Both the position numbers and the translations under genes were made by a program. Shown here in pieces: positions 22,491 to 30,832 of a stretch of DNA of 45,168 nucleotides. The stretch's first letter is position 1, and every line of letters begins with the position of its first letter. The stretch comes from Vicinamibacteria bacterium (GTDB lineage: Bacteria > Acidobacteriota > Vicinamibacteria > Fen-336): assembly GCA_025923995.1 (NCBI GenBank), contig JAICEW010000008.1, positions 1-45,168 on the forward strand, read 5' to 3'. The notes below the pieces were generated by a model. That model was not told the origin of the DNA. It ran no database searches and saw nothing but the letters and a program-made list of their open reading frames with translations.

Positions 22491-23978
22491 CTACGACGTG
22501 ACGCGCAGGTTCAGCGTCAGCCGCAGGTTGATGTGCACCTGCGCCGTGCCGTTGCGCAGGACCACCTCGAGCGGGATCGCGACGTCGGCCTGGCCCTGCG
22601 AGGCGGTCAGGTCGACCGAGACGGGAACGAGCGTGGCTTCCGCCTGGATCACTTCGACCGGCTGAGGGGGCGGGGCCGGCTTGGCGACAGGCGCGGGCGG
22701 GGCCGCCACCGGTGCGGGCCGCGGCGGCGCCGGCCGCGGCGCGGGCCGGGGCTCCTCGCGTTCCGCAAGATCCTCGAGGCTTCGTCCGGGTGACGGCATC
22801 GGGATCGAGGGCGCCGAAGGAGCGGGGAACTCGAACTCCTCCTCCTCGAGCTCGGTCGACGGCGCTCCCGAGAAGGACAGCTCCTCGAGCGCGACGTCCT
22901 CCTCCTCCAGCTCCTCCAGGCTCACCTCGGGCACGATGGGGCGGCTGATCTGGCGGCGGATCTCCTCCGCCTCGTCCTGCTGCCGGACCAGCGTGTCGCG
23001 CCCTTCGGCGCGCCCCACGGCCTGCATGGGCGGCGGCGTCTCCTCGCCCGGCAGCACCTCGAGCAGGTCGGGGTCGCGCGTGGGCGCGGCCAGGGGCACG
23101 TCCAGCTCCAGGTCGGAGACCTCGACCTCGAAGGGGGTCTCGTCCTCGACCACCAGCACCTCGTCCGCGGGCGGACGGGGCGGCGCGGCCGGCCGCGCGG
23201 GCGGTGGCGGAGGCGCGGCGGGACGGGGCGGCGGCACGGGCACGGTCGAGCGCGGGGGCGGCTGCGGCGCGGCCCTGGTCGCCGGCGGGGGAGCGGGTGG
23301 CGGTGCCGGTTGCGGCCTCGGCTGCGGCTTCGCGACGAGCGGCGGCGTGCCGGCGGCGGCGATGGGATCCGTCCCCGGCTCCACAGGCGCGCCGTACTTG
23401 CTGGCCAGCGAGCGGAACACCATCGTGGTCGCGGCCTTGAGCGTCTCCTCGACGCCGTGCCCCCGCAGCGCGACCGCTTCGCAGAAGGTCAGGCCGCGCG
23501 GGTTGATCCGCTCGTTGAGGATCTCGAGCGGGAGCGCGTTGGGGAGGTCGCGCTTGTTGTACTGGAAGACCATCGGGATCTCGTCCGGGTCGATCTCGTT
23601 GGCCTCCAGGTTCTGCCGCAGGTTCTCGAAGCTCTCGAGGTTCGCCTCCAGCACCGGCTCCTGGCTGTCGGCCACGAACACCACGCAGTCGGCGCCCTTC
23701 AGCACCATGCGCCGCGTCGCGTTGTAGAAGACCTGGCCGGGAACGGTATAGAGCTGGATGCGCGTCTTCATGCCCCGGATGGTGCCGAGCTCGATGGGCA
23801 GGAAGTCGAAGAACAGCGTGCGGTCCGTCTCCGTCGCCAGCGAGAGCATCTTGCCCTTGTTCTTGATGGGCAGCTTCTCGTGGATCCACTGCAGGTTCGT
23901 CGTCTTCCCGCAAAGCCCCGGCCCGTAATAGACGACCTTGGCGGTCAGCTCCTTGGTGGAATAGTTGAAGAGGACCAT
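22491..23978 (-). CDS. MglA-type small GTPase with long proline-rich and acidic extension
   Basis: 495 residues; canonical MglA is about 195. Residues 1-195 are the Ras-like polarity GTPase: P-loop GPGLCGKTT (19-27), switch II in YTVPGQ (78-82, where the usual Asp is replaced as in MglA), and the guanine motif NKRD (141-144). After that come a Pro/Ala-rich stretch (about 205-270), an acidic Glu-rich stretch (about 270-410), a second Pro-rich stretch and a C-terminal beta-type end (VDLTASQGQADVAIPLEVVLRNG, HINLRLTLNLRV). The tail could tether effectors. MglA cycles between GTP and GDP to set the cell pole for gliding or pili. A TACAAT box lies about 20 bases before the ATG. The DUF4388 protein and Gld-type transporter in this window fit a motility role. 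Confidence 0.9.
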   Translation of the reverse strand: MVLFNYSTKELTAKVVYYGPGLCGKTTNLQWIHEKLPIKNKGKMLSLATETDRTLFFDFLPIELGTIRGMKTRIQLYTVPGQVFYNATRRMVLKGADCVVFVADSQEPVLEANLESFENLRQNLEANEIDPDEIPMVFQYNKRDLPNALPLEILNERINPRGLTFCEAVALRGHGVEETLKAATTMVFRSLASKYGAPVEPGTDPIAAAGTPPLVAKPQPRPQPAPPPAPPPATRAAPQPPPRSTVPVPPPRPAAPPPPPARPAAPPRPPADEVLVVEDETPFEVEVSDLELDVPLAAPTRDPDLLEVLPGEETPPPMQAVGRAEGRDTLVRQQDEAEEIRRQISRPIVPEVSLEELEEEDVALEELSFSGAPSTELEEEEFEFPAPSAPSIPMPSPGRSLEDLAEREEPRPAPRPAPPRPAPVAAPPAPVAKPAPPPQPVEVIQAEATLVPVSVDLTASQGQADVAIPLEVVLRNGTAQVHINLRLTLNLRVTS

Positions 23979-23998
23979 GATCTGTGGTTACCTATCGC

Positions 23999-24004
23999 AT
24001 TGTA
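23999..24004 (-). promoter_or_regulatory. -10-like hexamer for the MglA-type gene
   Basis: TACAAT on the minus strand, 20 bases before the ATG at 23978, predicting a leader of about 14 bases. No strong ribosome site is seen in it. Confidence 0.35.
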
Positions 24005-24089
24005 ACGGCGCGGGCACCGGGCGAGCAACCGGAAACCCCTTGATTCGACTGGCCTTGGCCCTCTCAGGGTCGGATGGAGGACTCGCCGC

Positions 24090-24683
24090 ATGAACGTTGC
24101 TCTTGTCTCGATGGTCCTGGCCGTGGCCCAGGCCGCTGCGCCTGGAACCACCCCCAAGGCCGACGCCGCCGCCAAACCGGCCGCAGCCGACCCGGTCGTG
24201 GTGCTCGACACCAGCATGGGCGTCATCAAGATCGAGCTCAACCGCGCCAAGGCTCCCGTCTCCGTCGACAACTTCCTGGCCTACGTGAAGGCGAAGCACT
24301 ACGACGGCACCATCTTCCACCGCGTGATCCCGGGCTTCATGATCCAGGGTGGGGGCATGGACCCCACCATGACGGAGAAGCCGACCAACCCCCCCATCAA
24401 GAACGAGGCGAAGAACGGGCTGCGCAACGAACGGGGCTCGATCGCCATGGCGCGCACCAACGCCCCCGACAGCGCGACCTCGCAGTTCTTCATCAACGTG
24501 AAGTACAACTCGAACCTCAACTACGGCGAGGGCCCGGGGGCGGGCTATGCGGTGTTCGGCCGGGTCGTCGAGGGCATGGAGGTGGTGGACCGGATCGTGT
24601 CGGTGCGCACGACCCGCAAGGGTCCGCACAGCGACGTCCCGGCGACGCCGGTCGTCATCAAGACCGCGCGGCTCGCGCAATGA
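24090..24683 (+). CDS. Exported cyclophilin-type peptidyl-prolyl cis-trans isomerase
   Basis: 197 residues. A signal peptide (about 1-17) and an Ala/Lys/Pro linker precede a cyclophilin domain beginning [20 protein letters not shown]. Key motifs are [13 protein letters not shown] (with the catalytic Arg), [19 protein letters not shown] (Gln/Phe of the active site) and [15 protein letters not shown]. The protein should help fold exported proteins. The ATG at 24090 has GGAGG 9 bases upstream. Its stop overlaps the start of a cytochrome c gene (ATGA), so it may assist that protein; the link is inferred from coupling only. Confidence 0.93.
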   Translation: MNVALVSMVLAVAQAAAPGTTPKADAAAKPAAADPVVVLDTSMGVIKIELNRAKAPVSVDNFLAYVKAKHYDGTIFHRVIPGFMIQGGGMDPTMTEKPTNPPIKNEAKNGLRNERGSIAMARTNAPDSATSQFFINVKYNSNLNYGEGPGAGYAVFGRVVEGMEVVDRIVSVRTTRKGPHSDVPATPVVIKTARLAQ

Positions 24684-25114
24684 AGGCCCACACAGCCGTC
24701 CTGCTCCTGACGCTGGGGCTGGGGCCCGCGCCGGCTTCTCCCGACGACAACTGGGCGGCGCCCGAGGCGGAAAAGGTGCGCGTCAACCCGGTCCCGCACA
24801 GCGAAAAGGACGTGAGCCGCGGGCGCTCGCTCTACCGCCAGCACTGCGAGCTGTGCCACGGACGTGAGGGCCGCGGGGACGGCCCGTCCGCCAAGCTCCA
24901 CGCGCGCAACGCCCGGCCTCCGCAGGACCTCACACGTCCCGAGATCCAGGCCAACATGACCGATGGCGAGATCTTCTGGAAGATCGGGGTCGGGTTCCGG
25001 GAGAACAAGAAGATCGTGATGCCCGCGTTCGTGGACGAGATCCCGTCGCCGGAGGACCGGTGGCGCGTCGTGCACTTCGTGCGCTCGCTCGAGAAGAGGG
25101 AGGCCTCGCGGTGA
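24680..25114 (+). CDS. Exported monohaem cytochrome c, copy 1
   Basis: 144 residues with a signal peptide (about 1-19). Haem binding motif C56-EL-C59-H60 with the downstream class I features [11 protein letters not shown] and TDGEIFWKI. The probable axial methionine is M114 in KIVMPAF. A helix [12 protein letters not shown] ends the domain, as in small c-type cytochromes that accept or donate electrons in the periplasm. The start overlaps the isomerase stop and the end overlaps the next cytochrome (GTGA). Confidence 0.92.
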   Translation: MKAHTAVLLLTLGLGPAPASPDDNWAAPEAEKVRVNPVPHSEKDVSRGRSLYRQHCELCHGREGRGDGPSAKLHARNARPPQDLTRPEIQANMTDGEIFWKIGVGFRENKKIVMPAFVDEIPSPEDRWRVVHFVRSLEKREASR

Positions 25115-25554
25115 GGCTGCCGCCGCGGGCGGCCCTGGCCCTGGGCGCGGCCGCGCTGGCCGCGCCCGCCGGGGCGCACGCCAAGAAGTGGGTGGCGCCG
25201 GCGGCCGCGGTCGCCCGCGCCAACCCCGTGCCGGGCAACGCCGAGACCGTGGAGCGCGGCCGCGCGCTCTACGTCGAGCACTGCGAGCCCTGCCACGGGC
25301 CCCGGGGCAAGGGCGACGGGCCCGAGGCCAAGCCCGGCCACGACGCGCCGCACGACCTCAGCGATCCCGCCCTGCAGAAGCGGATGACCGACGGCGAGAT
25401 CCTGTGGAAGGTCACCGAGGGCCGCACCGACGGCGGCCACGTGCTCATGCCCGGCTTCGCGGAGGACATCGCGTCCGAGGACGACCGCTGGAAGGTCGTG
25501 CACTTCGTGCGCACGCTCAACGGCTCGGCTCCCGCCCAGCCGCACGCGCACTAG
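25111..25554 (+). CDS. Exported monohaem cytochrome c, copy 2
   Basis: 147 residues, clearly a paralogue of the preceding gene: C58-EP-C61-H62, GPRGKGDGPEA, TDGEILWKVTEG, M113 in HVLMPGF, and DDRWKVVHFVRTL. The start is a GTG overlapping the previous stop. The tail SAPAQPHAH ends in histidines. Two copies may form a pair that passes electrons, or bind different partners; no oxidase or reductase gene is adjacent. The stop is followed at once by two large palindromes. Confidence 0.92.
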   Translation: MRLPPRAALALGAAALAAPAGAHAKKWVAPAAAVARANPVPGNAETVERGRALYVEHCEPCHGPRGKGDGPEAKPGHDAPHDLSDPALQKRMTDGEILWKVTEGRTDGGHVLMPGFAEDIASEDDRWKVVHFVRTLNGSAPAQPHAH

Positions 25555-25558
25555 CGTG

Positions 25559-25586
25559 ACTCAACCGGCCGCGCGGCCGGTTGAGT
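25559..25586. terminator. Perfect 28-bp palindrome, member 1 of a tandem pair
   Basis: A fully self-complementary 28-base sequence begins ACTCAACCGG and ends CCGGTTGAGT, centred between 25572 and 25573, starting 5 bases after the cytochrome stop codon. As RNA it forms a 12- to 14-bp GC-rich hairpin. No T-run follows, so classical intrinsic termination is uncertain. It lies between convergent operons, where a bidirectional terminator would be useful. Confidence 0.6.
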
Positions 25587-25592
25587 GGCTAG

Positions 25593-25622
25593 GACTCAAC
25601 ACGTTCCGGAACGTGTTGAGTC
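25593..25622. terminator. Perfect 30-bp palindrome, member 2 of a tandem pair
   Basis: A fully self-complementary 30-base sequence, GACTCAACACG at one end and CGTGTTGAGTC at the other, centred between 25607 and 25608, 35 bases from the first centre. The outer ACTCAAC/GTTGAGT arms are the same as in the first palindrome while the inner bases differ. Alternative pairing between the two units is therefore possible. It could be a bidirectional terminator, a protein-binding site or part of a repeat family. Confidence 0.6.
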
Positions 25623-25888
25623 GTCGACGCGCAAGGTCGCGGTTCTCCTCATCGCGCGGGTTCGAACCATGCGCAGGCGGATGGCGGCGAGGCTGGGCAT
25701 GGGGTGAGCGCAGCGCCGCGAGCAGCACGACAGGATCGCGGAACCCCCACGGCTGGACTTCGAAGAGGCACCGCGGACGCTGGGACAACCGCGGAACTGA
25801 AAGACTTCATCGAGCGGCGGCGGAGCGAACCCCATGACCCCTCGCCGCCGACGATGCGAGCGATTCGAAACCGCGCGCGGACCGCTCG
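25623..25888. other. 266-base stretch with no recognisable gene
   Basis: Lies between the palindromes and the end of the DUF4340 gene. Open frames exist on both strands (for example about 75 codons on the minus strand from 25788) but none has a recognisable motif, a ribosome site or a sensible composition. A GGTTCGAACC at 25659-25668 resembles a tRNA T-loop but no cloverleaf can be built around it. Base composition looks less extreme than in the flanking genes. It may be a decayed gene, an untranslated RNA or plain spacer. Confidence 0.35.
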
Positions 25889-27244
25889 CTAGAGCTCGCT
25901 GAAGCTCTTGACCAGCGCGGCCGCCTTGTCGGCGTCGAGCTTGAGCACGGCCGTGTCGTCCGCGCGCTTGCCGTACCAGGCGCCGTCCTTCTGGCCCAGC
26001 TCGAACCAGGCCATCGGCTTCTGCGCGTCCTCGTGCTTGAGCGACACGCGCAGGGCCGGCGCGTCCAGGCCGTATGCGGTCGCGGGCCCGGGCGCGTCCA
26101 CGAACTCCCGCACCTCCAGCGCCCCGACCGCGAACAACGCGTCCTGGACCTTGTTGGTGTCGACCGCGGCCGCGTCCGGTGCCGTGCGCTTCCACTTGTA
26201 GACGTCGACGCCTTCCTTGTCCTTCTCGGACGAGCGCAGGTAGGAGCGCTTGGCGCCGCCCGCCTCCGCCTCGATCGACGTCACCTCGTAGGTCGCGACC
26301 TCCAGCAGCCGCTTGGCGCGCAGCTCGCCCAGCCCCTTGGCCAGGTCGTCCACCACCGCGCCCGGGATCACCACCACCTGCCTGCTGCCGGCCTCGCGCG
26401 CGTGGAACGTCCTCTCGCCGGCGCTCGATCCGATCTCGAGCGTCCGCGCCGAGCCGTCCTTCAGGCCGACCCGAACCGTGCGCGCCGGCTTGTCCAGGCC
26501 GTAGGGCTTGAGGTCGTCCGCGGCCTCGGCCGCGACCGACTCCATGCGCAGGCTCGCCAGCGCGCCGACGAGGCCGTCGACCGACCAGCGGCCGGCGCGC
26601 GTCGCCAGCGGACGCAGGATCTTCCACTCGGACCCCTCCGCCACCAGCGAGTAGGCGCCCTCGGGGCCCGTCACGTCCAGCGCCGCCGCCGCGTCCTGCT
26701 TGAAGTGCAGCACGTCCCGGTCGCGCAGGTCGAACGGCTTCTTGGCCAGCGCGCCCTCCTGGTACGCGGCGACCGTGAAGACGCGCGGCGAGGCGCCCGT
26801 CTTCGCGTACACCGACCCGCCGTCCGGCGTCTTGTCGCCCAGCAGGAGCGTGAGCGGCGCGGGCGCGCCCTCGACGGTCGCGGTCACGGTCGTCTTCGGC
26901 TGGGCCAGGCCGTACTGGGCCAGGTCGGTGACGTTGTCGCCCACCACCTCGTCGATCTCGAGGCCGGCCAGGCTGGTGAGGACCGACTCCACCTCACGCG
27001 TGTCCGCGGGCACGGGGCCGGGCTCGGCCAGGCGCCAGGCCGCCCCCTCCTTCACCAGGCGGACGTGGTCGCCGCCGCGCAGGTCCAGCTCCTTGACCTG
27101 GCCGGACTCGATCGTGAAGACCTTCTCCTTGGGCTTCTCGTCGGGCTTGATCTCCTTCTTGCTCTCGACGAAGTAGAGGTACGCGCCGAGCCCGAGGGCC
27201 ACGGCCAGGACCACCAGCGTCCGGATGAGGGGGCCGCGTTCCAA
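25889..27244 (-). CDS. DUF4340 protein of a Gld-type ABC system
   Basis: 451 residues from a TTG at 27244 that lies 4 bases after the GldG-like stop. An N-terminal membrane anchor (about 8-25, LVVLAVALGLGAYLYFVES) is followed by repeated units of the DUF4340 type: KVFTIESGQVKELDLRGGDHVRLVKEGAAWRLAEPGPVPAD, then VESVLTSLAGLEIDEVV, repeated twice more with TWGLDxPA-like YGLDKPARTVRV and YGLDAPALRVSL. DUF4340 genes usually close operons with GldF/GldG-type genes. Location is the outer face of the inner membrane. Its biochemical role is not known. Confidence 0.85.
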   Translation of the reverse strand: MERGPLIRTLVVLAVALGLGAYLYFVESKKEIKPDEKPKEKVFTIESGQVKELDLRGGDHVRLVKEGAAWRLAEPGPVPADTREVESVLTSLAGLEIDEVVGDNVTDLAQYGLAQPKTTVTATVEGAPAPLTLLLGDKTPDGGSVYAKTGASPRVFTVAAYQEGALAKKPFDLRDRDVLHFKQDAAAALDVTGPEGAYSLVAEGSEWKILRPLATRAGRWSVDGLVGALASLRMESVAAEAADDLKPYGLDKPARTVRVGLKDGSARTLEIGSSAGERTFHAREAGSRQVVVIPGAVVDDLAKGLGELRAKRLLEVATYEVTSIEAEAGGAKRSYLRSSEKDKEGVDVYKWKRTAPDAAAVDTNKVQDALFAVGALEVREFVDAPGPATAYGLDAPALRVSLKHEDAQKPMAWFELGQKDGAWYGKRADDTAVLKLDADKAAALVKSFSEL

Positions 27245-27248
27245 GGCG

Positions 27249-28835
27249 TCAGCTCCGCCGCATCCACCAGACGACGATGCCCAGGGCCACGAACAGGATC
27301 GGCCACACCAGCAGCGCGACGCCGAACACCACCACCTGCTGCCGCCCGGTCAGGAACAGCGCCTGGTTCTCCGGATCCTTGGGGCGGATGGTGATGAGAT
27401 CCGGATCCTCCGCCAGCCACGCGACCGAGTTGAGGGTGAGGTCGCGGTTGCCCTGGATGGCGAAGAACGTGTTGCTCGCGAAGTCGGCGTCGCCGAACGC
27501 GATCACGCGCCCCTCCTTGCGCGGCGGGGGCTCGGGCGAGGGCGAGGCGGACGGCGACGGCTCCGGGGTCGGCGACGGCGCGGGCGCGCTGACGGTCGCG
27601 ACCGCCCCCAGCGACACCGGACCGGGCGTGTCCTTGCCCTCGTCGTACTCGGGCGCCGTGCCCGTGAAGTCCGTCTCGCCCCAGGCGGCGCGCGCCGTCT
27701 CGACCAGCGTCTGCGCGAACACGCCCGACGACGCGCCGGTGCCCGGCTTCAGGCTCCGCGCCGTGTGGAACGCGGTGGCCAGGCCTTGCAGGTCCTTCGT
27801 GATCTCGTGCGAGGGATAGCGCACGCCGAGCGGCGTCTCGGGACCGGTCTGCGCGAGCGTGCCCGGAGAGACGTCCACCACCACGTCGCTTCCCGCCTCC
27901 AGGTTCCACTCCTTGAGCAGCGACCCCAGCTCCGGCGTCTTGCTCTTGAACTCGGGCTCCGCCATGACCAGCAGCCGCCCGCCCGCCTTCACGTGGTCGC
28001 GCAGCGCGGCCGCGACCGGCGGCGACAGGTCGGTGCTCGGCCCCGCCACCACCACCACGGTGCAGTCCGCGGGCACCTGGCCCTCGCGCAGCAGCGTGAC
28101 CGTCCTCGTCTGGTACTGGCTCTTCTCCAGCGCCGACTTCACGGAGGAGTAGCCGGACGCTCCCGAGTCCTCGAGCCCGCGCTCGCCCTCGCCGTCCACG
28201 AAGCAGACCGTCTTCTGCGCGTCGCGCGTCACCTTGATGAGGGCGTTGGTGATGTCCTGCTCGGAGTCGTTGCTGATCTTCTCCCTGCGCGTGCCGCGCT
28301 CCACCACCAGGGTGGGGACCATCGACACCTCGTACTCGCGGGCCAGGGCGGGGCTCTGCACGGGGTTCACGAACTCGACCTTGATGCGCGGCGACGCGTC
28401 CTGGTAGTCCTTCATGCGGTCGCGGCCCGCGCCCAGCTCGGCGGCCGACTGGAAGTAGAGGATCTTGACGTCGTCCTTCAGGCTGGCCAGCGACTTCTTC
28501 GTGGCGTCGGAGAGGCTGAAGCGCTTGTTCTTCGTGAGGTCCCAGCGCTTGGCGTGGCGGGCCACGTACCAGTTCACGCCGACCAGGATGCCGAACACGG
28601 CCGCCACCAGCACCAGGCTGAACGCGCCGTAGGCCATCTGGCGCCGGCCCAGCGCGTTCGCGATGTCCTCCCACTTGAGCAGCAGGTGCAGCAGCACCAT
28701 GCCCGCGCCCACGGTGACGTAGACGGCGGTGCCGCCGGGCAGCGGCTGCTTGAAGAAGCCCCAGGCCCACGATCCCGCGGCCAGCAGGAGGCCCAGCGGC
28801 GCCAGGCCGTGCACGAGCTTGTTGAGGACGCTCAT
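27249..28835 (-). CDS. GldG-like ABC-type transport substrate/auxiliary membrane protein
   Basis: 528 residues. Two or three membrane helices near the N-terminus (about 9-110) precede a large periplasmic region of the GldG/ABC_transp_aux type (WDLTKNKRFSLSDATKKSLASL, TVCFVDGEGERGLEDSG, LLREGQVPADCTVVVVAGP, LVMAEPEFKS). A Pro/Ser-rich linker and one C-terminal helix (VVVFGVALLVWPILFVALGIVVWW) end the protein. The ATG at 28835 overlaps the permease stop (ATGA). In Flavobacterium, GldA/F/G are needed for gliding, and related operons are widespread in non-gliding phyla too. The transported substrate is unknown. Confidence 0.88.
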   Translation of the reverse strand: MSVLNKLVHGLAPLGLLLAAGSWAWGFFKQPLPGGTAVYVTVGAGMVLLHLLLKWEDIANALGRRQMAYGAFSLVLVAAVFGILVGVNWYVARHAKRWDLTKNKRFSLSDATKKSLASLKDDVKILYFQSAAELGAGRDRMKDYQDASPRIKVEFVNPVQSPALAREYEVSMVPTLVVERGTRREKISNDSEQDITNALIKVTRDAQKTVCFVDGEGERGLEDSGASGYSSVKSALEKSQYQTRTVTLLREGQVPADCTVVVVAGPSTDLSPPVAAALRDHVKAGGRLLVMAEPEFKSKTPELGSLLKEWNLEAGSDVVVDVSPGTLAQTGPETPLGVRYPSHEITKDLQGLATAFHTARSLKPGTGASSGVFAQTLVETARAAWGETDFTGTAPEYDEGKDTPGPVSLGAVATVSAPAPSPTPEPSPSASPSPEPPPRKEGRVIAFGDADFASNTFFAIQGNRDLTLNSVAWLAEDPDLITIRPKDPENQALFLTGRQQVVVFGVALLVWPILFVALGIVVWWMRRS

Positions 28836-29617
28836 GCCCGCCACCGCTGGCTCTCCACCGACTGGTGGGCGAGCACCAGCCCGAACGTGATGACGCTCAG
28901 GTAGAACACCACGTCCTTCAGGTCGATCACGCCCTTCAGCAGGTCCTCCAGGTGGTTGGTGAGGCCGAAGTAGGTCACGAACTTCATGAACGGGCCCGCC
29001 ATCGGGTTGTCGAACCAGCCCAGCACCAGCATCACCAGCGACAGGCTGAAGGCCATCACCGCCGCGATGATCTGGTTGCGCGTCAGCGTCGAGACGAACA
29101 GCCCCAGCGCGATCAGCGCCGACCCCAGCAGCAGCACGGCCAGCAGGCCGGTGAGCACCGGCCGCCACTCGGGCGGCGTGTCCGCGTACGCCCACACCAC
29201 CAGCAGGTTCGCGAAGCAGATCACGACCATGCCCGCGTAGAAGCCGACCGCGGCCAGGAACTTGCCGAGCACGATCTGCAGGTCGGTGAGCGGCGCCGTG
29301 GCCAGCAGCTCGATGGTGCCCTGGCGCTTCTCCTCGGCGAACAGGCGCATGGTGAGCATGGGCGTCATGAACAGCGCCACCACGGCCATGTTGTTGAAGA
29401 CGGGGGCGAACAGCATCTCGTTGAGCGACATCTTCATGCCGAACTCGGACTGCGCGGCCGTCGCCCGCGACCGCTCCAGGTAGGCCCAGAAGTAGGCGCT
29501 GAAGAAGATGCCGCCCAGGACGCTCCAGGCCACGAGCAGGACGTAGGCGATGGGGCTCGCGAAGTAGTGGTGCCACTCCTTGCGGACGAGGGCCCAGACG
29601 TTGCGCAGGGCGGTCAT
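28832..29617 (-). CDS. ABC transporter permease (GldF-like, ABC-2 family)
   Basis: 261 residues, six predicted membrane helices of the ABC-2 permease type. The N-terminal VRKEWHHYFASPIAYVLLVAWSVLGG and the cytoplasmic FAEEKRQGTIELLATAPLTDLQIVLGKFLA (coupling region) are typical of GldF/NosY-like permeases. Helices in 140-250 include GLLAVLLLGSALIALGLFVSTL. The start overlaps the ATPase stop (ATGA), and its stop overlaps the GldG-like start, so all four proteins are translationally linked. Confidence 0.9.
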   Translation of the reverse strand: MTALRNVWALVRKEWHHYFASPIAYVLLVAWSVLGGIFFSAYFWAYLERSRATAAQSEFGMKMSLNEMLFAPVFNNMAVVALFMTPMLTMRLFAEEKRQGTIELLATAPLTDLQIVLGKFLAAVGFYAGMVVICFANLLVVWAYADTPPEWRPVLTGLLAVLLLGSALIALGLFVSTLTRNQIIAAVMAFSLSLVMLVLGWFDNPMAGPFMKFVTYFGLTNHLEDLLKGVIDLKDVVFYLSVITFGLVLAHQSVESQRWRA

Positions 29618-30612
29618 GCCGTCACCTCCGCTTCCGGCGGCGCGTCGGGCGGCGGCGGCGGCGCGCTCTCGCCCGCCGCGGCGTCCGCCGTGGTGAGACG
29701 CAGGAAGATCTCCTCCAGGCTCATGCCCACCTGGCGCAGGCCCAGCAGCCCCAGCCCCCGCTCGACGAGCGCGCGCGCGATCTCCGCGCGCACGTCGCGT
29801 CCGGGCTCCGGCGTCACCTCGAAGGCGCAGGCGTCCGCCTCGGCCGCGTGCGGCGCGATCTGCGCCACGCCGGTGACCGCCCGCAGCGCCTCCTCGGCCA
29901 TGCGCGCGTCCCCGCGCACGTCCACCTGGAGCGCCGCCGAGCCGCGCAGCCGGCGCGTGAGGTTGTCGGGCGTGTCCTCCGCCACCACGCGGCCCTGGTT
30001 GATGATGACCACGCGTCCGCAGGTGACCGCCACCTCGGGCAGGATGTGGGTCGAGAGCACGACCGTGTGGTCGCCCCCGAGGCCCTTGATCAGCTCGCGC
30101 GTCTCGATGATCTGCTTGGGGTCGAGGCCCGCGGTCGGCTCGTCCAGGATCAGCACCTCGGGGTTGTTGAGTATGGCCTGGGCCAGCCCCACGCGCTGCC
30201 GGTAGCCCTTGGACAGCCGGCCGATCATCTTCTTGCGCACGTCGGCGACGCGGCACTTCTCGGCCGCCTCCTCGACGCGGGCCGCGCGGCGGTCCTTGGG
30301 CACGCCCTTGATGCGCGCGCAGAACTCGAGGAACTCGCCCACCTGCATGTCCGGATACAGGGGCGGCGTCTCCGGCGTGTAGCCGACGCGCTTCTTCACC
30401 TCGATCGGCTGCTTGAACACGTCGAAGCCGGCGACGGTGGCGGTGCCCTCGGTGGCCGGCAGGTAGCCGGTGAGGATCCGCATGGTGGTGGTCTTGCCGG
30501 CGCCGTTCGGACCCAGGAATCCCAGGATCTCGCCCTTCTCCACCCGGAAGGAGACGCCGTTCACGGCGGTGGTGCGGCCGTACCGCTTGGTCAAGTTCTG
30601 TACGTCGATCAT
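29614..30612 (-). CDS. ABC transporter ATP-binding protein (GldA-like)
   Basis: 332 residues. Walker A GPNGAGKTT, a Q-loop region, signature LSKGYRQR, Walker B LILDEP with the following TAGLDPKQ, and H-loop in LSTHILPEV are all present, so it should hydrolyse ATP. A C-terminal domain of about 100 residues (LQVDVRGDARMAEEAL, VGMSLEEIFLRLTT) and a Pro/Ala tail follow. It is the first gene of the four-gene operon. The upstream intergenic region (30613-30832) is shared with the divergent lipoprotein gene. Confidence 0.94.
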   Translation of the reverse strand: MIDVQNLTKRYGRTTAVNGVSFRVEKGEILGFLGPNGAGKTTTMRILTGYLPATEGTATVAGFDVFKQPIEVKKRVGYTPETPPLYPDMQVGEFLEFCARIKGVPKDRRAARVEEAAEKCRVADVRKKMIGRLSKGYRQRVGLAQAILNNPEVLILDEPTAGLDPKQIIETRELIKGLGGDHTVVLSTHILPEVAVTCGRVVIINQGRVVAEDTPDNLTRRLRGSAALQVDVRGDARMAEEALRAVTGVAQIAPHAAEADACAFEVTPEPGRDVRAEIARALVERGLGLLGLRQVGMSLEEIFLRLTTADAAAGESAPPPPPDAPPEAEVTA

Positions 30613-30782
30613 GGCTCCTCGACAGGAACGATGGGTGCTTGTGGGGCGGCGGGCTCGCCGCCTCGATGACGACGCCCCTCTCCCCGAAGAGGCCCCGCGG
30701 GACGGCGCCGCCTTCCGGGTGAGCCATCATAGCCAGCGCGTTTTTCCCGTGTCAACGCGCGGCGTGGCGCCCGGTGAGCCGG

Positions 30783-30790
30783 GTATAGAA
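30783..30790 (+). promoter_or_regulatory. -10-like element for the lipoprotein/FHA-protease operon
   Basis: GTATAGAAT contains TAGAAT at 30785-30790, 42 bases before the TTG start at 30833. A strong GAGGAGG lies at 30818-30824. No good -35 was found; the long AT-poor spacer upstream may hold activator sites. Confidence 0.4.
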
Positions 30791-30832
30791 TCGAACGGTG
30801 GGTCGCCTCGGCGGCCCGAGGAGGCGCTCTCC

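Noticed and set aside
25651-25675. tRNA T-loop-like GGTTCGAACC
   Set aside because: The ten bases are simply a palindrome. No acceptor, D or anticodon stems can be built around them on either strand.
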